Notes under the pieces: model-generated
What the model was told of the DNA's origin: nothing
Databases searched by the model: none
Seen by the model: only the letters and a program-made list of their open reading frames with translations
Source of the DNA: a virus
Length of the DNA stretch: 37,098 nt
Reading direction: 5' to 3' (one strand)
Virus record (IMG/VR): IMGVR_UViG_3300017963_000154
Location: 1-37,098 of that record
Position numbers and translations under genes: made by a program
In this document: in pieces, positions 27,131 to 36,222 of the stretch
Layout of the letters: every line of letters starts with the position of its first letter
How positions within the stretch are numbered: position 1 is the first letter of the stretch

Positions 27131-28377
27131 TTTTTAGGTATAAATTCAAATTCTTCTTCCAGAAGTTCCGGATATTCTTTATTAGCGGCTCTTTCAAATC
27201 CTTTTATTTCATTGACTGCCCCTTTTCCTCCCCTTTGGAAAGCTCTGCCTATTGCGTTCAAATAATGTTTTCTCAATGCAGGAGTTGTTACAATCCTATG
27301 GATCATTTCAGAGGCTTTAGCAAGACCTAATCCAGACAAATAAGTTCTTGGGCTTAAACCAAAGGCGATCCACGAGAGTGGATTTTTTAGATCTGCAGGA
27401 GCTTTTGCTCTTAATATTCTTGTCGCTTTTGCAGAATTAGAAAGGCCTTGCAATATTTGATCTCCTTCATTTAAATATGCCAAAAATTTAGGATTTTGCG
27501 TCTTTCCATATAACTGTAATTCTTTATTGAGAGATTTATTTATTCCACTTAAATATCGCTTTGCTCCTGTCATGGTAGTAGGATCTTTTATAATGTCGTT
27601 TACAGCTGTTCTAAAAGCATAGGTTTCATTAGCAGGTATCATTCCATTATTTTTGTCTATTATATTAATAATTTCGTCTGCTTTTTTTAATACAGGGACT
27701 TTAGAAGGAGAAGTACCGCCTCGGGACAATTTAGTTCTTATATTTTCCATGTCTCTTTTTAACGCTTTGGCATTGATCATTGCTCCTTCAGGGATAACAT
27801 TGTCGGCCGCTCTGTGATATTCTCTAGCTATTCCTCTAGCTCCTTTCCCTCCTCTACTACCTATAAGCATATCTGTTAATAAAATAGTCCCACTTCTGAT
27901 AATATCTGGCACTTTAAAAAATCTTTTATCAACCTGATCAAATCCCTCATTTAACCCTATGTTTATAGCTGGCAATAAGACAGTTGCTAATTTTCCTCCG
28001 GCTCCTCCTAAACCCATTAAAGAACCTAATCCTCCAGCATATTCTTGAGCTAATTGCTCACCTTTTCCTGAAGGAGCTAAACTTTCTCCAGTTTGCCTTT
28101 CGAGAAATTTCATAAAATTCTCCGAAGAAGGCATTTTTTCTAAATCTCGTTGAGGAACTCTAAAAAAAGTAGCAGCCATTTTAAGTAAATCTGCTGGAGC
28201 TCCTAATAATCTTGCACCCCAAGTTGTTCCAACTTTCCGTATGGGTTCTCTAACTTTTTCAATTTGTTCAGGAGTAAATAATTCTTTGCCAAAAAAACTT
28301 AAGTCTTTACTTATTTCTTCAGCTTTCTGTCTTGATTTTGGAATAAATTCAAAATCCCCTTCTATATTTGCCGTCAT
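27109..28377 (-). CDS. Probable ejection (internal virion) protein, 422 aa
   Basis: The last gene of the virion block. A largely helical, basic protein with a Gly-rich hydrophobic stretch (about 113-143; YAGGLGSLMGLGGAGGKLAT), suited to membrane passage, and no enzyme domain. The motif FEFIPK occurs at both ends (residues 9-14 and 410-415). Internal proteins of short-tailed phages leave the head first and build a channel through the host envelope; this assignment rests on position and composition. It overlaps its upstream neighbour by ATGA. Confidence 0.6.
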   Translation of the reverse strand: MTANIEGDFEFIPKSRQKAEEISKDLSFFGKELFTPEQIEKVREPIRKVGTTWGARLLGAPADLLKMAATFFRVPQRDLEKMPSSENFMKFLERQTGESLAPSGKGEQLAQEYAGGLGSLMGLGGAGGKLATVLLPAINIGLNEGFDQVDKRFFKVPDIIRSGTILLTDMLIGSRGGKGARGIAREYHRAADNVIPEGAMINAKALKRDMENIRTKLSRGGTSPSKVPVLKKADEIINIIDKNNGMIPANETYAFRTAVNDIIKDPTTMTGAKRYLSGINKSLNKELQLYGKTQNPKFLAYLNEGDQILQGLSNSAKATRILRAKAPADLKNPLSWIAFGLSPRTYLSGLGLAKASEMIHRIVTTPALRKHYLNAIGRAFQRGGKGAVNEIKGFERAANKEYPELLEEEFEFIPKNQKSSGK

Positions 28378-29459
28378 TTTTCACCTTTTACTGGTTTCCA
28401 TTCTTTTCCTGTCCAAACATATTCTTGATTAGTTTTTTTGCTTCGTGCTCTATCTCCAACCTTTAGATTGCCAACTTTTTCCTGTATGTCTTCTAGTCCC
28501 TTAAAACTTCTTCCTGTTTTCCCTGGAATTTCAGTTGATTTATTAATTTCTTTATATTTTTCGACTAAATCCTGTTCAATTTCTGAAGACAAGCCTTTTA
28601 ATTCTTTTCTAACTAAATAATCAAAGTTTCCAGGTATTTTTTCTCCGGCTTCCATATATTCTTCTTGCATTCTATCTGCCAATTCTACTTCAGCCTGATT
28701 TAATTTTACTCCTGCTTCCATAGCCGCTGCGATTTTAGCATTTGCTTTAGGGTCATACCCTGCTTTTGTATAAGATTGGGATAATTGTTGTTCAATAAAC
28801 TGATTGGGACGACCACCTTTAACTTTGCCCAAGTCCGATAATAAAAATTCTTTTACAGCTGACTGCAATGCGGCTCCGGAAGAAGTACGTAAATAATCAT
28901 TATTAAAGAAGTCTGCTACAAAGTTTTGCAAACTTTTTAAATCGTTCGCTTGTAATGCATCATTAATACGCACCATAGCTATTCTTTTACCTGGCAAGTC
29001 AGAAGCCTTCTCTCTAATACTATCTATATAGCTTTTAGATTCGGTATAAGCTTGTTTTTCTCTTTCTAATTTTTCTTTAGACTGAAATTGTCTCTGCTTT
29101 ATCAAATTTCCATACATTTCTTGTATTTGTGCAGCTATTTGCGGCCTATTAGCAGCTAATATAGCCATTGCTTCAGGATTGGTAGCAATTTGTTCCAGTC
29201 GACTTTGTTGCATTTCTTCAGCTCTTTGAGGAGAGGCTCCTATAGGTCTTCCTTCAACTCTTTCTGCATAATCTTGAGTAGGTTGAGCCGCTAATTGAGG
29301 ACTTAAAGCTTGTTTTAAGCTTTGTTGCATAATTTGTTGTTCCATTAATTTACCTAATGTAGGAACAACGCTTTGGATACCTGCTCCCAAACCTGTTCCT
29401 AATTGTTCCATTAAAGATGGTTTTGGAATTTCTACAGGCCCTGGCATAGTCATTGTCAT
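28374..29459 (-). CDS. Probable ejection (internal virion) protein, 361 aa
   Basis: A helical, Gln-rich protein. Residues about 30-125 contain many Gln/Ala (MEQQIMQQSLKQALSPQLAA) and a coiled region (KQRQFQSKEKLEREKQAYTE). The C-terminus ends in a small basic part (VGDRARSKKTNQEYVWTGKE). It is linked by ATGA overlaps to both neighbours, forming a three-gene ejection cassette (30001-27109). There is no lysozyme motif. The role is inferred from place and composition. Confidence 0.58.
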   Translation of the reverse strand: MTMTMPGPVEIPKPSLMEQLGTGLGAGIQSVVPTLGKLMEQQIMQQSLKQALSPQLAAQPTQDYAERVEGRPIGASPQRAEEMQQSRLEQIATNPEAMAILAANRPQIAAQIQEMYGNLIKQRQFQSKEKLEREKQAYTESKSYIDSIREKASDLPGKRIAMVRINDALQANDLKSLQNFVADFFNNDYLRTSSGAALQSAVKEFLLSDLGKVKGGRPNQFIEQQLSQSYTKAGYDPKANAKIAAAMEAGVKLNQAEVELADRMQEEYMEAGEKIPGNFDYLVRKELKGLSSEIEQDLVEKYKEINKSTEIPGKTGRSFKGLEDIQEKVGNLKVGDRARSKKTNQEYVWTGKEWKPVKGEK

Positions 29460-30001
29460 GATTGACCTCCTAATAATCCTTTAAGCATTCCCATTCTACT
29501 CATTCCGAATAATCCTCCTCCCATTCCTAAAGCTTGGCCGAGTCCTCCCATTATCGGAGCCAATGCTCCTTGAGTACCAGGAAGTTGTCCCCATTGAAAA
29601 GCAGGCTGCATTCCCATCCCATATAAACCACCTAATTGTCCTACTGCCTGCTGTTGTTGCTGAGCTTTCATAGCTGCCAGTCTTTCAGCGAGAGACGCTC
29701 CAGCCGCTCCCATTTGCTGACCAAAAGCGCTCGATCCTTGAGCTCCGGCTCCCATCCCTGAAAATCTTTCAGCGAGACCTGGAACAATTTCTTCTCTAAA
29801 TTCTCTCATCGCAGGAGCACGATATGCTTCTAAAGCTTCTGGAGAGCCTGATAATATTTGTGATAAATATTGTAAAGCTTCTTGCATTGGAGCGCTAAGT
29901 CCACCAACTAACTGTCCTTGCAATGCCTGTTGTTCAGGAGTACCAGTAGGTAAAGGTTGGAACTTTCCGGGAGTTCCCATTAAAATATCTCTTAAAGCCA
30001 T
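29456..30001 (-). CDS. Small Gly/Gln/Met-rich virion protein
   Basis: A 181-residue protein: helical N-terminal half (LGSP-free; QEALQYLSQILSGSPEALEA), then low-complexity Gly, Ala, Gln and Met (GMGAGAQGSSAFGQQMGAAG; GLGQALGMGGGLFGMSRMG). Such proteins precede the larger ejection proteins in many podoviruses and are part of the internal core or ejectosome. AAGGAAA site; overlaps the next gene by ATGA. Confidence 0.6.
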   Translation of the reverse strand: MALRDILMGTPGKFQPLPTGTPEQQALQGQLVGGLSAPMQEALQYLSQILSGSPEALEAYRAPAMREFREEIVPGLAERFSGMGAGAQGSSAFGQQMGAAGASLAERLAAMKAQQQQQAVGQLGGLYGMGMQPAFQWGQLPGTQGALAPIMGGLGQALGMGGGLFGMSRMGMLKGLLGGQS

Positions 30002-30070
30002 GGTTATTTCCTTGTTATTGCATTTTTAGTAAAAAACTTTTTTTGTTTTGTATCAAGTTGTGTTTTTAAT

Positions 30071-30574
30071 TTATGCTTTCCAAAACTCTAAAATCACATA
30101 ACTTTGAGTAAAAGCGGATAAATTAACAGCCGTTGTAATATTGATATTTGTAGTGTCTACTCTTAATTGAACTTGATAATTAGGCCCAGCATTTGGAAGA
30201 GGAATAAAAAATGGTCTTGGCGCTGCTCCGGCTGGTTCCATGGCAGTTCCATAGATCCTAGTAAAAAACCAGTTGTTACCAATATTAGAAATTCCATGAG
30301 CTACTGATTTTGTCGCAGCATTAGGAAGAGCACCAGTATTAACTATCTTTCTAAAGATTGATCTTTTTTGTTGACCTGTAGCTCCTGGAAAAGATTGGTT
30401 GATCGGAACCTCGTATTCTTCATACTGACCTGTATCTTTTCTATTTATAAGTCTTGCATGAAGTTCGACTGTTTCTTTCATCCTTTCTCTAAATTGATCA
30501 AAATCAAAAGGAAGCTCTATTTGTTCAGGTACATAATTTCCTAAAGAATATTGAGGACTAAAATTAGTTGTCAT
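30071..30574 (-). CDS. Conserved virion protein, 167 aa
   Basis: An all-beta C-terminal domain follows a helical start: QFRERMKETVELHARLINRK, then QKRSIFRKIVNTGALPNA, KSVAHGIS, FTRIYGTAMEPAG, SYVILEFWKA. The (D/N)G.L.N...KS..HGI block recurs in a structural protein coded next to the large tail protein in several short-tailed phages, perhaps a fibre-base or tail-knob piece. The start overlaps the stop of the 830-residue gene (ATGA). Confidence 0.65.
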   Translation of the reverse strand: MTTNFSPQYSLGNYVPEQIELPFDFDQFRERMKETVELHARLINRKDTGQYEEYEVPINQSFPGATGQQKRSIFRKIVNTGALPNAATKSVAHGISNIGNNWFFTRIYGTAMEPAGAAPRPFFIPLPNAGPNYQVQLRVDTTNINITTAVNLSAFTQSYVILEFWKA

Positions 30575-33063
30575 GATTGTCCAAATAATCTTCCTGTTTC
30601 TGAAACCCTCATATTCATAGCATGAAGTTCCCAGGAAGAGGTATAATTATCTTTTTGTGTCATTTGATAGTCTGTCATTTCAAAAAGCATCTGAATAAAA
30701 TCAGAAATTGCATTAGCGTAAACTCTTTTCCATGTTTTTTGAGGATTTAAAGTTGATGTCACTTCCGATTCTGAGCTAACTATTAAATCTCTAATTGAAA
30801 TAGAGGAATCTTGATCAGAAAGAATACGACTTACAAATGATCCAATAGCTTTTTTTATTAATATATCAAAAAAATTGATTCTAATCCCTTTTTCTTGCCC
30901 AATAAATGGAGAAAATCTTTTTGTTACAGCTTTAAAGTTGTTAATAATAGAAATTTTACCAGTCCCAGTATAAGGAGCACCAAAAGTATTAAAATTAATA
31001 GAGGTTAAGGATTCATCAGGATTTACAGATGCTATTTGAAATGTATTAGTTGTCGTTGCTGTGACTTTGAAAACTCTATAGTTTAAGATATTATAAGTAT
31101 AATTCACTGTAACTGGTGTATCTATACCTAAAGCAGCAAAATTTACAGTAAATTCTCCAGTTTCATAGTTAATAGAACCTCCTAATCCTCCAGCAAATGT
31201 TCCATTTCCTAAATCAGTAAAGATATTAGCCCCAATTGTAATTTGTATTGTTGCTGGGAATGCTCCGAGATTAGTTAAAGTACCTATAAATTGAGTACTG
31301 CCAGCTAAAGCAGTACCTAATGCTTCACCTACTACATTTATTCCAAAAGCAGGACAGTCATCTATCCTTATAAATTGTTCTATTTTTAAATTATGATCAG
31401 GAAGAGAAAAAACTGCAGGCGCTGTATTTGATATTGTGGGAATAGGAAGAGTATTTACAAGATCCATAGATTCTTGATTGGAAGAAATTGTATCTAAAAT
31501 GATTACAAATCCCTTTTGATTTCCTGCGACAATATTAGAAAAGAAAGACTGAGATCTTGGATCTCCCCAAGATAATACCCATTCAGACCATGTTGCATAA
31601 GGAAGAGTTGCCCATGTATAGTCTTGTCGTTTTTGCCATCTTCCGAAACAAGTAAAACTATCATTATAAAAGCTATAGGCTCCATTGTCATAATTTAATA
31701 CCAAAACTTTATCAGGAAAAGTTTCTCCTGGATCATCATTTGGGAAAGTCCAATAAACTAATTGTCTATAGAAATCCCTAATTCCCCAAATTCTTTTAGG
31801 TCCTTCATTATCGTTATGAAAATTATAAACTTCGTCAGGGATTTTTGTGTCTATAGGTTCTACGTTGATATTATCAGCTCTAACAATTCTTTTATCACCA
31901 ACTGCTAAAATTCCTTTATCAAAAACAACAGAAGCATTTGTACTTTCAGCCCCATATTCAGAATGAATTTGCTCCCAAAGAAAAGGGAGTATTTCATTCC
32001 CCGTATAGCGAAGTCTCCAAGTTGATCTTTCAAAGAAAACAATAAGCGTATCTTTATTAAAGGCTGCAGACACTATAGCTTCTGATGTTGGAGCATCGAT
32101 ATATCCTCCTCTTCCGACTATATCTTCTCTCCATGCGTTGGCATCAACGGCAGGTAAAGGCGTCCCATTTTGAGACCATCTTGCTCTATTAGCATATCTT
32201 GTCGCAGCGCCGACACCTGGAGCTGGCCCTTCTAAAGTATTTAAGGCTACTAATCTATTTCTATAGGCAAATATAAGCAATGAGCCTCTTAAATAATTGG
32301 GAGTAGAATCTATTTGAGCTTGCAATGTTACCCAAGAAGTTCCGTTGAAATATTGAATTCCGTCTTGAAGATTTGCATTATAAGCAATGTTGTTGGTTTC
32401 CCAGATAAGTTTATTATTAGTCGCATCCACATAATAATTTTCAGTCCAGACAAAATCCGAGTTAGTAGATGTAAATTGATCGTTAGCTCCCCATGATCCT
32501 ACAGTTAATTCATCAAATATATTAGTAGCTGTATTATATAAATAAGAATGCTGTGTATCAAAACCAATCAAATCTTCTTGATTAACAGCGGCTTTATCGT
32601 AAAGACCAAGTCCCATCACAGGATTTCTTGGTAAATATCTATATGCTGTCGCATTGACGGCAGTTCCTAAGACAACAGCAGGATTAAAATTTAAATTTAT
32701 AGTTCCAGATTCATAGTCTATAGTTCCATAGTTAGCATTAGCTGCTGGAGAAGTTAATGTTCCATTGCCATTATCTGTAAATGTCAAAGCTCCAACTGTT
32801 ATAACCAAAGTCCCGGGAGAAACTGGGGAATTTGCTAAAATTGCCGTAAAAGAATTAGGGAGAACCGTTACTCCTAATGCTTCAGGTAAGGTCGGAGTGA
32901 CATGAAGTCTCCCTAAAAATGTATAACCATTTTTCTTAATAACCCTTCCTCTAAAGCAATATGCATCTTCAAGATCTACAAAAGCCTCTTCAGGAAGCAT
33001 AAAAGGTTCTAAATTCTTTTGAACTCCTGTAGAATAAGGCCCTATAAATATATTTTGGCTCAT
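30571..33063 (-). CDS. Large tail protein (tail tube/stopper type), 830 aa
   Basis: I start it at 33063 (MSQNIFIGPYS), which has an AGGT site and overlaps the upstream stop (TAATG); the frame to 33087 has no site. The N-terminus PFMLPEEAF..LEDAYCFRGRV and the central beta-rich part (RLVALNTLEGPAPG; TLIVFFERSTWRLRYTG; ILAVGDKRIVR) are typical of the large tubular or hub protein of podovirus tails. Two copies of an Ig-like domain (TVGALTFTDNGNGTLT near residue 80; TIGANIFTDLGNGTF near 605) are present. It probably forms the tail nozzle. Confidence 0.72.
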   Translation of the reverse strand: MSQNIFIGPYSTGVQKNLEPFMLPEEAFVDLEDAYCFRGRVIKKNGYTFLGRLHVTPTLPEALGVTVLPNSFTAILANSPVSPGTLVITVGALTFTDNGNGTLTSPAANANYGTIDYESGTINLNFNPAVVLGTAVNATAYRYLPRNPVMGLGLYDKAAVNQEDLIGFDTQHSYLYNTATNIFDELTVGSWGANDQFTSTNSDFVWTENYYVDATNNKLIWETNNIAYNANLQDGIQYFNGTSWVTLQAQIDSTPNYLRGSLLIFAYRNRLVALNTLEGPAPGVGAATRYANRARWSQNGTPLPAVDANAWREDIVGRGGYIDAPTSEAIVSAAFNKDTLIVFFERSTWRLRYTGNEILPFLWEQIHSEYGAESTNASVVFDKGILAVGDKRIVRADNINVEPIDTKIPDEVYNFHNDNEGPKRIWGIRDFYRQLVYWTFPNDDPGETFPDKVLVLNYDNGAYSFYNDSFTCFGRWQKRQDYTWATLPYATWSEWVLSWGDPRSQSFFSNIVAGNQKGFVIILDTISSNQESMDLVNTLPIPTISNTAPAVFSLPDHNLKIEQFIRIDDCPAFGINVVGEALGTALAGSTQFIGTLTNLGAFPATIQITIGANIFTDLGNGTFAGGLGGSINYETGEFTVNFAALGIDTPVTVNYTYNILNYRVFKVTATTTNTFQIASVNPDESLTSINFNTFGAPYTGTGKISIINNFKAVTKRFSPFIGQEKGIRINFFDILIKKAIGSFVSRILSDQDSSISIRDLIVSSESEVTSTLNPQKTWKRVYANAISDFIQMLFEMTDYQMTQKDNYTSSWELHAMNMRVSETGRLFGQS

Positions 33064-33635
33064 TAAGTACCTACAATTAAGACACAAACAGGATTTAGAT
33101 CCACTCCAAAAGCTCCTGAAAGTGCTCTAGTGAAAATTCTACAATTATTTGTATTTCTTGTTGTCGGACCAGCGAAAGCTCCATTAGCTGCGTTTGTAAA
33201 AGTAGAAACATTAACGACATAATTTGCATTTCCTAAGGCTGTTGTAAAATTAATTGTATAATCTCCTGCTGCATTTCTAACTACATTCGTAACATTGTAA
33301 CTAGATTGAATTGCTCCTGTTGTCCCATCAAAAGAAACCCAAGCTTTTAAATATGTAAGTTGAGTAACAGCTCCATTTGGAGGATAACGATAAAAAGCTT
33401 CTGTCCTTGCTCCTACTGCTTTTGTATAAACAGCTCCTTCACCAGCAGGCGTTGCAGGATCAGCTCCTGAAACAACATATGAAGATTTATTATGCTTCCC
33501 ATTATTAGAAGAAGCGTTGAAAGTAACATGATCTACATCAAAAATAGTATTTAGTTGTTGAAAATTTGCAAGTAATTGAGCTTGAGAGTCTGAAGGTCGA
33601 TCTGTTGCTTGAGGGATGTTTGGATTAAAAGTCAT
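33063..33635 (-). CDS. Tail structural protein, 190 aa
   Basis: Opens MTFNPNIPQATDRPSDSQAQ, LLANFQQLNTIFDVDHVTFN, a start seen in small tail or fibre-base proteins of many short-tailed phages (N..IP...D..S.SQ.Q...NF..I...F..NH..FN). The C-terminal part is a beta-rich fibre head (GNANYVVNVSTFTNAANGAF). It lies between connector and large tail genes. AAGGAG site. Confidence 0.72.
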   Translation of the reverse strand: MTFNPNIPQATDRPSDSQAQLLANFQQLNTIFDVDHVTFNASSNNGKHNKSSYVVSGADPATPAGEGAVYTKAVGARTEAFYRYPPNGAVTQLTYLKAWVSFDGTTGAIQSSYNVTNVVRNAAGDYTINFTTALGNANYVVNVSTFTNAANGAFAGPTTRNTNNCRIFTRALSGAFGVDLNPVCVLIVGT

Positions 33636-33650
33636 GTTTTTCTCCTTATT

Positions 33651-34811
33651 TTAAGAACCATATATATCATAAAACAACCCATATGAAGTTGTTCCAATTC
33701 CGTCACTGAAAGGTGTTACTACTTTTCTTGATGTTTGTTGTTTTACTGTTCTTCTATTAGCTAAAATTAATTGCTCTTCGAAAAGAGGACGAAATTTTGC
33801 ATATTGCTGATCGTCTCCATTGTCTTCAAATATTTTTAAAGCAGCTCCCAGAGCCAAAACTTGCCACCATTGTCTTATTCCAGGGGCTTGAGAAGTTGCA
33901 AGAAGCTCAGTAGGAACAGATTGTACTACAACGTCTACCTTGTATGCTTTATCTGGAATTGGACGAAAAATAAATTGATTATTGAAAAAGAGAATATCAC
34001 GAGGCCTTGATGCTACATATGGAATATACATAGCTTCAATGTCAGCGCCATTATCAGGAGCTGTCCCAAAGTCCATGGTGATTCCCCCGGTAATATAATT
34101 TACCGTTCCATCTCTTCTTTTTATCAATCCACCGGCAGAATATGAAGAAAAAGTTGTTGAATTAACGTTCAACGTTATTTGGTCACCAGCAACCGCAGTT
34201 ACTGTAAAAGGTCCTCCATTGATTTGCGTCATTCCTAAAACACCTTCGATAAATACATTATCGCCATTAGCTATCGAATGGCCAGGAGCCGTCACTATTG
34301 CTGTCGCTCCTTGAGTAATTCCTGTTATTTCTGTTCCTTCTGCTAAAAATGCTCCTTCCCCATCGTCAAGATAAGAAACAGATTCGCCACCAACTATAGT
34401 GGATAAAGAAACAGATTCTGGAACTACCGGAAGGTTAGATAAAGCGGCTAAAACAGGAGTAGATGTGATTCCATCTCCTGTCCCTACGAGCTGCGTAAAG
34501 TTGATTTTAGGCCAAAGACCATAAAAAGTAGATTGATCTTGATAAAATCCGACTTGATACCCTCCTACAAAAATAGGAGCATTGTTTGAAATATACATTT
34601 CTGTCGGGAAATCATATTTTTCAATATTAGGCTTTGTGAAAAATACATAATTGCGTCTTAAAGACTGCAATCTTAAATGTTCAGGAAAGTCATAAAGATA
34701 AAAAGTATTAATATAAAAGTCGATTTCATCATCAGAAATCTGATTAGCAGAAGGACGAGCTGTTACATTTCTTACTTTTTGTCTTATTGCTTGAAGTGTT
34801 GATAAAACCAT
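33651..34811 (-). CDS. Head-tail connector/adaptor candidate with inserted FCCH domain
   Basis: A 386-residue protein. The helical N-terminus (LQAIRQKVRNVTARPSANQI, DDEIDFYINTFYLYDFPEHL) is typical of a conserved protein coded just after the capsid block, likely the adaptor ring below the portal. Residues about 110-265 are an Ig-like beta domain (NLPVVPESV...YLDDGEGAF...GTVNYITGGI) interrupted at 161-232 by an FCCH-like domain (HSIANGDNVFIEGVLGMTQI). The C-terminus is helical again (EEQLILANRRTVKQQTSRKV). CAGGA site. Confidence 0.65.
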   Translation of the reverse strand: MVLSTLQAIRQKVRNVTARPSANQISDDEIDFYINTFYLYDFPEHLRLQSLRRNYVFFTKPNIEKYDFPTEMYISNNAPIFVGGYQVGFYQDQSTFYGLWPKINFTQLVGTGDGITSTPVLAALSNLPVVPESVSLSTIVGGESVSYLDDGEGAFLAEGTEITGITQGATAIVTAPGHSIANGDNVFIEGVLGMTQINGGPFTVTAVAGDQITLNVNSTTFSSYSAGGLIKRRDGTVNYITGGITMDFGTAPDNGADIEAMYIPYVASRPRDILFFNNQFIFRPIPDKAYKVDVVVQSVPTELLATSQAPGIRQWWQVLALGAALKIFEDNGDDQQYAKFRPLFEEQLILANRRTVKQQTSRKVVTPFSDGIGTTSYGLFYDIYGS

Positions 34812-34814
34812 TTT

Positions 34815-35210
34815 TTATCCTGTAATTTGAAACATAAAACGAGAGATTTTTTTATGTATCTCTTTCCTATGTTCTGGCATAGCAGGCGATTCAATAGGTT
34901 TTGCAGTCGTTTCTGATCCATCAGGAGCTACCCACTTCATTTGTATATATGCACAGTTATTATTTAAGTGATCAGCTAATTCTCTTGGTATTTCATATTC
35001 TAAACCATCAAAAAAAGTAAATTGTTTTACAGGTCCTTTCCAATTTCCTCGATAAGGAAATGATATCCCTGATCCAGGAACTTCAATGTTTTTAAAAATC
35101 CCTTTAACTTTAGGTACATCTTTATATTGAGGTATTTCGATTTTTCCTTCATGCCTGGGAACAAAATGAATATCAGTTGAGGCTTTTTGTTTTTGTTTAG
35201 CTACTGCCAT
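34815..35210 (-). CDS. Small head-associated protein, 131 aa
   Basis: Basic N-terminus (AVAKQKQKASTDIHFVPRHE), then a beta-rich part: FPYRGNWKGPVKQFTFFDGL, EYEIPRELADHLNNNCAYIQ. The PF.Y.GNW.G....F..F.DG..Y..P..LA.HLN pattern is known to me from small proteins between capsid and connector genes in phages; function unknown. AAAGGAG site; the stop overlaps the ribosome site of the connector gene. Confidence 0.65.
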   Translation of the reverse strand: MAVAKQKQKASTDIHFVPRHEGKIEIPQYKDVPKVKGIFKNIEVPGSGISFPYRGNWKGPVKQFTFFDGLEYEIPRELADHLNNNCAYIQMKWVAPDGSETTAKPIESPAMPEHRKEIHKKISRFMFQITG

Positions 35211-35230
35211 TTTTTCTCCTTTTAAAAGAA

Positions 35231-35246
35231 GGGGACAAAAGTCCCC
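35231..35246. terminator. GGGGAC hairpin, attenuator after the capsid genes
   Basis: GGGGAC-AAAA-GTCCCC is a perfect 6-bp stem with a 4-base loop, followed on the minus strand by TTCTTTT. It would trim transcription after the abundant capsid proteins and partly pass on to the tail genes. Confidence 0.6.
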
Positions 35247-35256
35247 TCACTTATTT

Positions 35257-36210
35257 TTAATGATAAGTACTAATTAACTCACCTTTCCATGCAACCCATT
35301 TGATAATATCGTCAGAAGCTCCAACTACGGAAGTTCCGAGTTCAAGTCCTCTAAATCCAACGTTATCAGTTGCACCACTAAGAACATTACCCACATCTCC
35401 AACAGGAACTACATGAGCTTGAGTTATTCCAGCAGCTGCCACAGCAGATGTTGGGAAAGCAAAAGCAGTATATCCAGTAGAATTAATGTTAACTGTGAAG
35501 GTATTAACTCCTCCAACAGCAGTAATTGTTCCTCTTAGTCCATCAATTTCTGTCATGCCATAAGCAGCAGGAACTACAAATTTCACAACTTCACCAACAG
35601 CAAAGCCATGATTTTGGGTTGTAGTTATAACAGCAGGATTAGCAGCAGTAATTGAGTTGATAAATCTTCTGCGTGGTGCAAAAGGTCTATCTTGAGCAAC
35701 TCTTCTACATGTTCCTCCTGTTCCTGCAGCAGCAAATCCAGCTCCTGAAATTGGCACAGAGAAAGTATTAGCAGTTAATCTTGTCACTGTACATTCATAG
35801 CCAGACACTTGTTGCATAGCAGTTACATTGCAAAGACGAACTAAATCTCCTGTACGAAGACCATGTGCTGCAGAAGTTACTACAACAGGAGACGCTGCAG
35901 TTGCACCTGTTATTACAGTTGCTGCATAAGTTGGAAGATTTTGATAGTCAATTCTTCTAAATCCTCCAGTTGCTCCTATTACGCTTTGATCTGTAGCTGC
36001 TCCATTTGTGTTTTGTACGCCAAGATAAGATTCATCAGGCATATCAAAATGGAACCATGCTCTTTTTAGAACTCCAGGATTCGCAGTTGAATCCCATTGA
36101 GTCCAGTTCATTTGAAAATAGTTAGTTACATCGCCAGGGAAATCTATAATTGTAGGATTCCCATCAGAGGTGAATTCACCATAGTACATTACTTGACCTT
36201 GTATACTCAT
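35257..36210 (-). CDS. Capsid-associated protein with two FCCH domains, 317 aa
   Basis: Directly after the major capsid gene. Residues about 98-170 (ATVITGATAASPVVVTSAAH, GLRTGDLVRL) and 185-255 (SITAANPAVITTTQNHGFAV, GEVVKF) are two copies of the small beta domain known as the ubiquitin-activating E1 FCCH domain, which in phages decorates virion proteins. The N-terminal 90 residues are beta-rich (MYYGEFTSDGNPTIIDFPGD). A perfect AAAGGAGGTG site suggests high expression, fitting a decoration or minor capsid protein. Confidence 0.75.
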   Translation of the reverse strand: MSIQGQVMYYGEFTSDGNPTIIDFPGDVTNYFQMNWTQWDSTANPGVLKRAWFHFDMPDESYLGVQNTNGAATDQSVIGATGGFRRIDYQNLPTYAATVITGATAASPVVVTSAAHGLRTGDLVRLCNVTAMQQVSGYECTVTRLTANTFSVPISGAGFAAAGTGGTCRRVAQDRPFAPRRRFINSITAANPAVITTTQNHGFAVGEVVKFVVPAAYGMTEIDGLRGTITAVGGVNTFTVNINSTGYTAFAFPTSAVAAAGITQAHVVPVGDVGNVLSGATDNVGFRGLELGTSVVGASDDIIKWVAWKGELISTYH

Positions 36211-36222
36211 ATTTCACCTCCT

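Noticed and set aside
33064-33087. Longer start for the 830-residue tail protein
   Set aside because: The added MCLNCRYL overlaps the upstream gene; the TAATG overlap at 33063 with its AGGT site is better.
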